A stretch of DNA of 64,000 nt from Motiliproteus sp041586735 (GTDB lineage Bacteria > Pseudomonadota > Gammaproteobacteria > Pseudomonadales > Balneatricaceae): positions 15,033 to 79,032 of the forward strand of contig JBFGZQ010000015.1 of assembly GCA_041586735.1 (NCBI GenBank), given 5' to 3'. Positions 17,454 through 24,033 of this stretch are shown here, piece by piece; the first letter of the stretch is position 1, and the number at the start of each line of letters is the position of its first letter. The position numbers and the translations under genes were made by a program. The notes beneath the pieces were generated by a model. That model made no database searches, had not been told where the DNA came from, and worked only from the letters and a program-made list of their open reading frames with translations.

Positions 17454-18212
17454 TTAGCCTGCTTTGTCTAGGAAACGCCGAACAATCTCTTGAGATATGG
17501 GGTTTTCGTAGAGCTGCAGGGTCCCCTCTAGCTCGATGGCATAGCCGTCGGCTTCGGGGTTGAGTGCGCTATCGATGCACCGTTTGCACTCTTTGATGGC
17601 GTCCTGGGGGATTTTGGCTACTCTTGCTAACAATCCCGAAACCAGATCTTCCAGCTGATCTTGGTGCGCTACCCAATGGACAGCACCGAGTTTGGCGGAT
17701 TGAGTTCCATCTAATATCTCAGCCGTGAGGATCATTCTGCGGGCGATGGCACTGCCACAAAGCAGGGTGAGCCGCTGTGTGCCGCCAGCGCCAGGGAGTA
17801 AACCCAGTTTGGCTTCCGGAAGCCCGATCTTGGCAGTATCGGTGGCCACCCGAATGTCACAGGCCAGCGCCAGTTCAAATCCACCACCCAGCGCAGCCCC
17901 TTCGATCTGTGCCACCGTCACCATGGGCAGGGCTTCGATGCGGGCAAACACTCGCTGCATCTTCGCGGCCAGTTCGACCATCTGCCGCCGTCCTGATTCA
18001 CTGGCAAAGCGGCTACGCATCACCTCAAGATCGGCACCAGCGCAGAACACCTTCTCGGTGCTGCGAATCAGCAGGGCCGATAGGCTGGGGTTCTGTTCTA
18101 CCTCATCCAGTACAGAGTCAAACCGGTCGATCCACTCGTCGCTGATGGCATTTACAGGGGATCGGGACATCGTCGCAGTGGCTACCGAGCCGTCTAGGGT
18201 CAATGAAATCAT
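17454..18212 (-). CDS. Enoyl-CoA hydratase/isomerase family protein
   Basis: A 252-residue crotonase homologue with the oxyanion segments FCAGADLEVM and GAALGGGFELALACD and the Glu of LPEAKLGLLPGAGGTQR. The second Glu position is Arg (ARRMILT). The start at 18212 is favoured by an AAGAGTGA-type ribosome site; the longer frame to 18281 would add 23 residues outside the family. It is first in a minus-strand unit with the PaaF-like and PaaH-like genes and has a TetR-type palindrome 125 bp upstream. It may act as a hydratase, an isomerase or a PaaG-like enzyme; sequence alone does not decide. Confidence 0.88.
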   Translation of the reverse strand: MISLTLDGSVATATMSRSPVNAISDEWIDRFDSVLDEVEQNPSLSALLIRSTEKVFCAGADLEVMRSRFASESGRRQMVELAAKMQRVFARIEALPMVTVAQIEGAALGGGFELALACDIRVATDTAKIGLPEAKLGLLPGAGGTQRLTLLCGSAIARRMILTAEILDGTQSAKLGAVHWVAHQDQLEDLVSGLLARVAKIPQDAIKECKRCIDSALNPEADGYAIELEGTLQLYENPISQEIVRRFLDKAG

Positions 18213-18336
18213 GGTTGTGTTCACTCTTTTGGTTGATTTCGGACTACCGGTAATCGGCTCTTCCTTACGGGGTAAGGTCACTGATCAGCGGGTACGAGGT
18301 AGAGAAATTTAGAGTCATTGATGCTCTGTATTAACT

Positions 18337-18352
18337 GACTGAATGATCACTC
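18337..18352. promoter_or_regulatory. Putative TetR-family operator, site 6
   Basis: On the minus strand this reads GAGTGATCATTCAGTC and fits the island consensus. It is upstream of the hydratase/3-hydroxyacyl-CoA dehydrogenase unit. Confidence 0.62.
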
Positions 18353-18432
18353 ATTTAAAAAACGTTGTCAATCTTCGACCCCTTGCAGTCAGGGACAGGC
18401 TTTCTCTAAGCAGGGGCAATTGAGAGTAGCGG

Positions 18433-18454
18433 TGCCGAATGGGGCCATTCGGCA
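18433..18454 (-). terminator. Stem-loop downstream of the TRAP/uspA unit
   Basis: TGCCGAATGG / CCATTCGGCA is a perfect 10-bp stem with a two-base loop, about 80 bp past the uspA stop on the minus strand. There is no U-tract, so its role as a terminator is uncertain. Confidence 0.4.
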
Positions 18455-18536
18455 AATGCGCTTATGGAATTATTTAGTAATAAAAAACCTCCTCATCGTG
18501 ATTTGACCACCGCTCCCTTTCTTGCTCACACAATGA

Positions 18537-19043
18537 CTATGTGTTGCTTGTTTCAGTAGAACTCAAAGGCACAATCAGCACCGGGCGGTCGCTACGCATC
18601 AATACCTGATGGGCGGTAGACCCGATTACCAGTTGGCTAAGCGTCGAGTGGGTTCGCGAGCCCATCACAATCAAATCGGCATTAATCTCCTTGGCCACCG
18701 CCAGTATCTGCTCCACCGGTTTGCCCTGCTCGATGCGGCATTGCGGCCGCCCCTGCGATAGATGAAAGTCAGCCGGCAACTCTTCGGCTCTAAACTTTTC
18801 GATGCGTGTATTGATCTCCTTACGGATAGTTTCGACACCATTGAGCTGCATTACTTTCAGCTGATCTTCAGTCATATAACCGCTGATCATCATCTCTGCC
18901 GTCTGTCCTAGAGGCTTGATGGCGTGCATGTAGGTCAGCTTGGCGTTGTTGCTGTCAGCCAGGGTGACCGCCATGCGAAAGCTCTTGCGGGAATCGGGAC
19001 CGAAGTCGGAAGCGTAAAGAATGCAATCAATTTTATTTAACAT
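18537..19043 (-). CDS. Universal stress protein (UspA family), TRAP-linked
   Basis: A 168-residue UspA-fold protein. It begins with IDCILYASDFGPDS and has the distal loop VMGSRTHSTLSQLVIGSTAHQ, where one Gly of the usual ATP-binding G-x2-G motif is missing, so nucleotide binding may be altered. UspA proteins encoded with TRAP transporters, such as TeaD for ectoine, tune uptake. Here it is the last gene of the dctP-dctQ-dctM unit, after a 70-bp gap. Confidence 0.88.
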   Translation of the reverse strand: MLNKIDCILYASDFGPDSRKSFRMAVTLADSNNAKLTYMHAIKPLGQTAEMMISGYMTEDQLKVMQLNGVETIRKEINTRIEKFRAEELPADFHLSQGRPQCRIEQGKPVEQILAVAKEINADLIVMGSRTHSTLSQLVIGSTAHQVLMRSDRPVLIVPLSSTETSNT

Positions 19044-19113
19044 AACAAGATTCCTCTACCGGTGTGCTTGGCAGGCCACCGGTGGTGAGTTGATAGGCCT
19101 TTTTCACTCCTGC

Positions 19114-20400
19114 CTAGATCAGTGCTAGTGCCAAGGAGGGGAACAGGATAATCAGTGCCAAGCGCACGATATCCGACAGCACAAAAGGGAGCACTCCTTT
19201 GAAGATCACTCCGATGGGTATCTGCGGTGCCACGCTCTTAATCACAAACACGTTCATTCCCACCGGCGGTGTGATCAGTCCTAACTCCACGGTGATCACC
19301 GCCACTATACCGAACCAGATTGGGTCGTAACCCGCCTCGACAATCAGAGGGAACACCACCGGCACCGTTAGCAGCAACATCGCCAAGCTATCCATTACGC
19401 AGCCTAACAGGATAAATAGCACCAATACGGCGCCCAGCACCGCGTAGGGGGGCAACCCCATGCCACCCACCAACTCGGCCAAATAGAACGAAATCCGCGA
19501 TACCGACAGGAAGTAACCGAAGATCTCGGCGCCGATAATCATAAAGAAGATCATCGCCGAGAGTTTTAGGGTCTCATCCACTGCATCCAAAAATCCGGCC
19601 ATGCGCATACCGCGTAGAAACGCGATTACCATAGCCACGAAGGCGCCGATGGCAGCAGCCTCGGTGGGAGTAAATATCCCCATATAGATGCCGCCGATAA
19701 TGATCGCAAACACCAGCATAAAGGGGCCGAAACCGGCCATGCCTATAATTTTCTCCATCCAAGTGGTGGAGACTCCTTCTCTGGCTAGACTTGGATTGAG
19801 GTGCACTAGAATAGCGATCGTGGCGCAGTAGAGCCCTAGCCCCAGCAGGCCAGGAATTACCCCGGCCATAAACATCTTGCCCACCGACTGCTCGGTAATC
19901 AGCGCATAGAGCAGCAGTGCGATACTGGGGGGGATCATGATCCCAAGAGTGCCCCCGGCGGCCAAAGTGCCGGTGGCGAGGGAGTCCGCGTAACCATGTT
20001 TTTTCATCTCCGGTAACGCCACCCGCGACATACTGGCCGCGGTGGCCACCGAAGAGCCGGATATGGCCGAAAAAGTTCCGCAGGCGATGACTGAGGCCAG
20101 CGCCATGCCACCACTCCAACCACCAAACAGCGACCGAGCGGCGCTGAACAGTTCGCTAGACATTCGCGCTTTGGAGGCAAATACCCCCATCAGAATAAAC
20201 ATGGGAATCGGACTGAAGCTGTAATTACTGAGGGTCTCGAAAGGCCCAGATTCAAGGATCGACAACGCGGGTTGAAAGGCGACGATCCAGGTAAATCCTA
20301 GCAGCCCAGTCAGAGCAAGGGCCAGGGCGATGGGGCAGCGCAAGGCGATAAATACCAGCATGCCGGCCATGCAGATCAAGCCGATAACAGGAGCACTCAT
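19114..20400 (-). CDS. dctM: TRAP transporter large membrane subunit (DctM)
   Basis: A 428-residue membrane protein with about 12 hydrophobic segments; this is the DctM subunit, the ion-coupled permease of a tripartite TRAP importer. Family features include the PIPMFILMG block, SGSSVATAASMSRVALPEM and GGTLGIMIPPSIALLLYALITE. The start codon overlaps the dctQ stop (ATGA), indicating translational coupling. With DctQ and DctP it would import a carboxylate using the Na+ gradient. The operator palindromes upstream of dctP point to the island's acid as substrate. Confidence 0.93.
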   Translation of the reverse strand: MSAPVIGLICMAGMLVFIALRCPIALALALTGLLGFTWIVAFQPALSILESGPFETLSNYSFSPIPMFILMGVFASKARMSSELFSAARSLFGGWSGGMALASVIACGTFSAISGSSVATAASMSRVALPEMKKHGYADSLATGTLAAGGTLGIMIPPSIALLLYALITEQSVGKMFMAGVIPGLLGLGLYCATIAILVHLNPSLAREGVSTTWMEKIIGMAGFGPFMLVFAIIIGGIYMGIFTPTEAAAIGAFVAMVIAFLRGMRMAGFLDAVDETLKLSAMIFFMIIGAEIFGYFLSVSRISFYLAELVGGMGLPPYAVLGAVLVLFILLGCVMDSLAMLLLTVPVVFPLIVEAGYDPIWFGIVAVITVELGLITPPVGMNVFVIKSVAPQIPIGVIFKGVLPFVLSDIVRLALIILFPSLALALI

Positions 20401-20948
20401 GAGACATCTCCGTTGGTGAGTAAGACATGACTCGGGTTAGATTCTGGAGTCCGGCCAGGCACTAGCGCCTGCACACTGACCAACAGGCTGCGCAGCCCCA
20501 ATACGGCGGTGGCGAAGCAGGCCAGCAGATAGAGATGGGACATCGGTATCTGCAGGTCCTGGGTGGTTTCTAAGCTAGATAGCGCCTCCTGGTAAGCATG
20601 ATAAAAACGCCAACTCATCGCCAGCCCCAGTGCGGCAAAGCCCAGCGTATAGAGGCTGCTGACTAGACGATCGACCGTTTGGGATATGTTTTGGGTAAAC
20701 AGGTCGACAACGACCTGGCCTTTATTGACGCTATGGGGCAGCGAAAACAGGATGCAGAACAGCAGTCCGAAACTAACCAACTCGATACCACCGAGAAAGG
20801 TCAAATCGAACTCTCCACTACTGACTGAAAACAGAGTACGGGTGGCCACATCGACCACCACTAAAGTCATCATCAGGATGAGCAGCAAGCCGCTCACCCT
20901 GTGCATCCAGTGCGCCATCGAATCGACTGTGTTACTGAATAATCGCAT
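20397..20948 (-). CDS. dctQ: TRAP transporter small membrane subunit (DctQ)
   Basis: A 183-residue protein with four hydrophobic segments (about residues 17-36, 50-75, 93-113 and 135-155); this is the DctQ subunit that pairs with DctM. It lies 11 bp after dctP and overlaps dctM by 4 bp, the usual P-Q-M order. Confidence 0.9.
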   Translation of the reverse strand: MRLFSNTVDSMAHWMHRVSGLLLILMMTLVVVDVATRTLFSVSSGEFDLTFLGGIELVSFGLLFCILFSLPHSVNKGQVVVDLFTQNISQTVDRLVSSLYTLGFAALGLAMSWRFYHAYQEALSSLETTQDLQIPMSHLYLLACFATAVLGLRSLLVSVQALVPGRTPESNPSHVLLTNGDVS

Positions 20949-20959
20949 GATAATACCCT

Positions 20960-21970
20960 TTAACTATCGCAGCTGTTTGATAAAGCCTGAGCCCGCTGAT
21001 AGACACTGCGTGCAGTCCCTCCGGTTGATGCCAGGTAGCCTTCAGTAGCCTTATCCAGAACCCCTTTCCAGGCAGGGTTGTTGACGCCACCTTCGATGGT
21101 GGTGATGTTTTGCCCCAGCGCTTTTACCTTAGCCAGCCCAATTTTGTCCTCCTCATCCATAAACTGGCCACTCTTGACAGCCCAATCTAGTCCGGAGTTT
21201 TTATCGATCACCTGCTGCAGATCAGCAGGCATTCCTTCATAGGCCTGTTTATTCAAAGTAACAACAAAGGCAATTGTGTAAAGGTTGATATCGGTGTGTT
21301 GATCAGTCAGCTCATCCAGGCGGAAGGACTTCACGCCTTCCCAAGGCAGCGCCGCACCATCTATCACACCGCGGGACATGGCCTGGTAGATCTCGGGAGC
21401 TGGCATACCGACCGGCTGTCCGCCCAGTTCGCTTAGCAGATCAGCCACCACGGCAGTGGGGCGGCGAATACGCAGACCTTTAAGATCTTCCGGGGTCTTT
21501 ACCGCTTTACCCTTGGTATGGATTAAGCCGGGACCATGGGTAAACACGAACAGAGGATGGGTCTCCTGGTATTCTTGGGCGATAACACCTTCATCGAGCA
21601 GGGACTGAAGAACACAGGAGCCATTTTCACCGCTTTTCGAAATACCTGGGAGTTCCACGACCTGAGACAGCGGGAAGCGGCTGGCGGTATAACCTTGGAC
21701 CGTGACCCCGACATCAGCAATGCCATTGACTACGGCATCATAAGTCTTGGGGGCTTTGGTCAATGTCTGTGAGGGATACATTTCGACCTCGATGCGGCCG
21801 TTGGAGTCTTTCTCCACGGCATCGGCCCAAGATTGGAAATGTTTGGATATACCGGCTTGGGCTGGCCAAAAGTGAGCAAAACGCAGGGTAACGTCTGCGG
21901 CTACCGAACTCTGGACAAAACCTAGTTGCCCAACCATTGTCGCAGCGAGCACTAAAGAAAAACGCTTCAT
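20960..21970 (-). CDS. dctP: TRAP transporter solute-binding protein (DctP)
   Basis: A 336-residue periplasmic binding protein with a Sec signal (MKRFSLVLAATMVGQLGF, cleavage near VAA-DVT). The mature part has TRAP DctP features: LRFAHFWPAQAGISKHFQSW, EVEMYPSQTL and GLRIRRPTAV, the Arg region that commonly binds substrate carboxylate. The start at 21970 gives a good signal peptide; the frame open to 22069 would add a poor N-terminus. Two palindromes lie upstream. The ligand is unknown, presumably an organic acid. Confidence 0.92.
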   Translation of the reverse strand: MKRFSLVLAATMVGQLGFVQSSVAADVTLRFAHFWPAQAGISKHFQSWADAVEKDSNGRIEVEMYPSQTLTKAPKTYDAVVNGIADVGVTVQGYTASRFPLSQVVELPGISKSGENGSCVLQSLLDEGVIAQEYQETHPLFVFTHGPGLIHTKGKAVKTPEDLKGLRIRRPTAVVADLLSELGGQPVGMPAPEIYQAMSRGVIDGAALPWEGVKSFRLDELTDQHTDINLYTIAFVVTLNKQAYEGMPADLQQVIDKNSGLDWAVKSGQFMDEEDKIGLAKVKALGQNITTIEGGVNNPAWKGVLDKATEGYLASTGGTARSVYQRAQALSNSCDS

Positions 21971-22055
21971 AATTACACCTATTATTTTTTTTTGGTTTTG
22001 GTTAATTAATTTGCAAATCAGCCATGCATCGTCATCTTGATCTTTATACCGATCA

Positions 22056-22071
22056 AAATGACTGGTCATTC
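22056..22071. promoter_or_regulatory. Putative TetR-family operator, site 7
   Basis: On the minus strand this reads GAATGACCAGTCATTT, fitting the island consensus, 86 bp before the dctP start. Confidence 0.6.
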
Positions 22072-22086
22072 ATTTTACAAGGTACA

Positions 22087-22120
22087 TTACAAAATGACTG
22101 ACTGTACAGTCATTTTGTAA
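22087..22120. promoter_or_regulatory. 34-bp palindrome upstream of the TRAP operon
   Basis: Perfect 13-bp arms TTACAAAATGACT / AGTCATTTTGTAA flank an 8-base spacer. The inner TGACT..AGTCA resembles the TetR-type sites. It may be a second operator or an extended binding site, 117 bp before dctP. Confidence 0.6.
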
Positions 22121-22169
22121 CAAATAGGTAACCACTCAACGCCCTTACACATTTGAGCGTCAGCTCTGT

Positions 22170-22433
22170 TTATGATCTCAGAATTTTTCCTTGAAAAAGC
22201 AAAGCCAGGGCCTCTGTGGCTGATGCCCCATGCTTGCGATAAGTTGACAGATAACTACGAACTCGACAAAAGATCTTCGCACTCTCCATGGACCGGAAAC
22301 ACCCCGATATCTTCTGCCGTACTTTCATCATGCACAGGTTGCTTTTACCCTGATTGTTGGTGAATGCCACCCACTAGACCTCCATGAGGCACAGCGCATC
22401 TTGCTCGAAGTTTCGCCAAGTGGTTCCGATACG
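22170..22433 (-). pseudogene. IS66-family transposase C-terminal remnant
   Basis: Read on the minus strand, the segment encodes the C-terminus of an IS66 transposase: FTNNQGKSNLCMMKV, QKISGCFRSMESAKIF and CRVRSYLSTYRKHG correspond to the family's conserved end (FDNNQAERDLRM, QKISGCFR, ARIRSYIATARK). An in-frame stop interrupts it just before the FTNNQ block (LMEV-stop-W). Nothing of the catalytic core or the accessory genes remains. It is a dead fragment. Confidence 0.75.
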
Positions 22434-22540
22434 CCTCTATTTTTAATGTCTGCCCGCACAGGAATGGCTTGGTAAGGCAGTCATTATCGCACGGATTTTC
22501 AGAGCGTCATTTTTGGCTCTGAGTGCCATTATGAGGCGAT

Positions 22541-22556
22541 TAAAAACCGTGATCGC
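22541..22556. repeat. Left 16-bp target-site duplication
   Basis: TAAAAACCGTGATCGC occurs here and again at 23980-23995, immediately flanking the insertion element. Confidence 0.85.
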
Positions 22557-23979
22557 TGTTAGCCCAAAGCGATAATGTCCCCTCTGCCACAAGCTAAAAT
22601 GTCCCTTTTTGATTTCAGGAGGGGGAGTGACAGAGGATATCATTGCTTTGAGTCGTCGAGAGGTTGACCGCCTATCCGTTATTCAGTCTGTCATTGCTAG
22701 GCAGATCACCCAAGCCGATGCTGCGCAGCAGCTAAGAATCTGCGTCCGCCAAGTCAAGCGCCTGGTTCGCGCCTATCGGACACAAGGTGCCCAAGGGCTG
22801 GTTTCCGGCCACCGTGGCAAGCGCCCCAACAACGCCATTGATGAGGCTGTCCGCCTACAGGCCATCACTCTTATCAAGGAACGTTATCCCGACTTCTCTC
22901 CGACCTTCGCCCACGAGAAGCTGACCGAGTGCCACAGGCTGCGTTTTTCGGTGGAAACCCTGCGTCAATGGATGATTGCCGAAGGCATCTGGCGTACCAA
23001 GCCTCGGCGGCAGGCCCGCATTCATCAGCGCCGTCCCCGCCGCGCTTGTCGGGGTGAACTGGTGCAGATCGACGGTTCACCTCATGACTGGTTCGAAGGA
23101 CGGGGGCCCCGTTGCACCCTGATCGTCTTTATCGACGACGCCACCAGCGAACTGTTGGCCTTACGCTTCGTTCCGGCCGAAACTACTCAGGCTTATATGG
23201 AGACGCTACGGGACTACTTGGCACAGCATGGCCGCCCGGTGGCGCTCTACAGCGACAAGCACAGTATTTTCCGGGTCAACCACCCTGGCAGGGAAGGCGA
23301 ACTGACCCAGTTTGCCAGGGCCCTCAAAACCTTGGATATTGAATCGATCCATGCCAACACCCCTCAAGCCAAGGGGCGAGTGGAGCGGGCCAACAAGACC
23401 CTCCAGGATCGGCTGGTCAAGGAGCTGCGTCTTCAGGATATCAATACCTTGGAACAAGCCAATGGCTACCTTCCACGCTTTATGGCGGACTACAATCGCC
23501 GCTTCGCCGTCGAACCGCGACAAGCCGAAGATGCTCTACGTCGTGTACTCCATACACCCCAGGAGCTTGGGCTGATCCTCAGCCAGCATCACACCCGGAA
23601 GCTCTCCAAAAACCTCTCCTTCCAGTTTGAAAATACCGAGTACCAGCTTCAGGGCTACGGAAAGGGTTATCGTCTTCGGGGCGCCTCTGTCACGCTCTGC
23701 AAGGCTTTTGACGGCACAATCACACTACTTCATGACGGGAAGGTGCTGGAGTATCGAACGTTACAGCAGGGCGAAGCCCCAGCCCCTATTGCTGATGAGA
23801 AGTTGGTTCATTCTTTGGTCGATCAAGAAAAGCAAGAACAGCAGCAAAGAACGGCCTGGAAGCCTCCCGCAGACCATCCTTGGCGCCGATCTTCGGTTGG
23901 TACTGCAAGGATTTAGCCTGCAATCAAAGGGGACACTTCTGAATTGCAGAAAAGGGGACATTTCTGTTTTGCGTTGACA
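22557..23979 (+). mobile_element. ISNCY/IS1202-like insertion sequence (about 1423 bp)
   Basis: An intact-looking insertion sequence bounded by imperfect inverted repeats: the left end starts TGTTAGCCCAAAGCGATAA, and the right end read inward starts TGTCAACGCAAAACAGAAA; both run into ATGTCCCC. A second TGTCCC copy lies about 20-25 bp further inside each end, probably a transposase-binding repeat. A 16-bp direct repeat flanks the element. The TGT..ACA ends and long duplication resemble the ISTde1-type subgroup of the IS1202 family. It inserted between an IS66 remnant and ppc. Confidence 0.82.
22627..23916 (+). CDS. Transposase, ISNCY/IS1202-like DDE type
   Basis: A 429-residue transposase. 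The N-terminal HTH region (about residues 5-60) reads EVDRLSVIQSVIARQITQ and LRICVRQVKRLVRAYR. The integrase-like core contains ELVQIDGSPHDWFEGRG (first Asp), ALYSDKHSIFRVN (second Asp) and HANTPQAKGRVERANKTLQ (Glu). The GTG at 22627, with AGGAGG five bases before it, is a better start than the upstream TTG at 22609. The frame is uninterrupted, so the element may be active. Confidence 0.9.
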   Translation: MTEDIIALSRREVDRLSVIQSVIARQITQADAAQQLRICVRQVKRLVRAYRTQGAQGLVSGHRGKRPNNAIDEAVRLQAITLIKERYPDFSPTFAHEKLTECHRLRFSVETLRQWMIAEGIWRTKPRRQARIHQRRPRRACRGELVQIDGSPHDWFEGRGPRCTLIVFIDDATSELLALRFVPAETTQAYMETLRDYLAQHGRPVALYSDKHSIFRVNHPGREGELTQFARALKTLDIESIHANTPQAKGRVERANKTLQDRLVKELRLQDINTLEQANGYLPRFMADYNRRFAVEPRQAEDALRRVLHTPQELGLILSQHHTRKLSKNLSFQFENTEYQLQGYGKGYRLRGASVTLCKAFDGTITLLHDGKVLEYRTLQQGEAPAPIADEKLVHSLVDQEKQEQQQRTAWKPPADHPWRRSSVGTARI

Positions 23980-23995
23980 TAAAAACCGTGATCGC
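23980..23995. repeat. Right 16-bp target-site duplication
   Basis: Exact copy of 22541-22556 at the right boundary of the insertion element. Confidence 0.85.
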
Positions 23996-24033
23996 TAGCG
24001 TTATTGTTGGCAACGGGCTAAAGGCTACGCCGA

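Larger units (their letters stand above)
18213..18536. other. Intergenic region with operator and hairpin
   Basis: 324 bp without a gene between the hydratase unit and the uspA-TRAP unit, both on the minus strand. It holds operator site 6 (18337-18352) and a hairpin (18433-18454). Confidence 0.5.

Noticed and set aside
22443..22608. Minus-strand frame spanning the IS left end
   Set aside because: It crosses the target duplication and IS boundary, so it cannot be an ancestral gene; no family was recognised.
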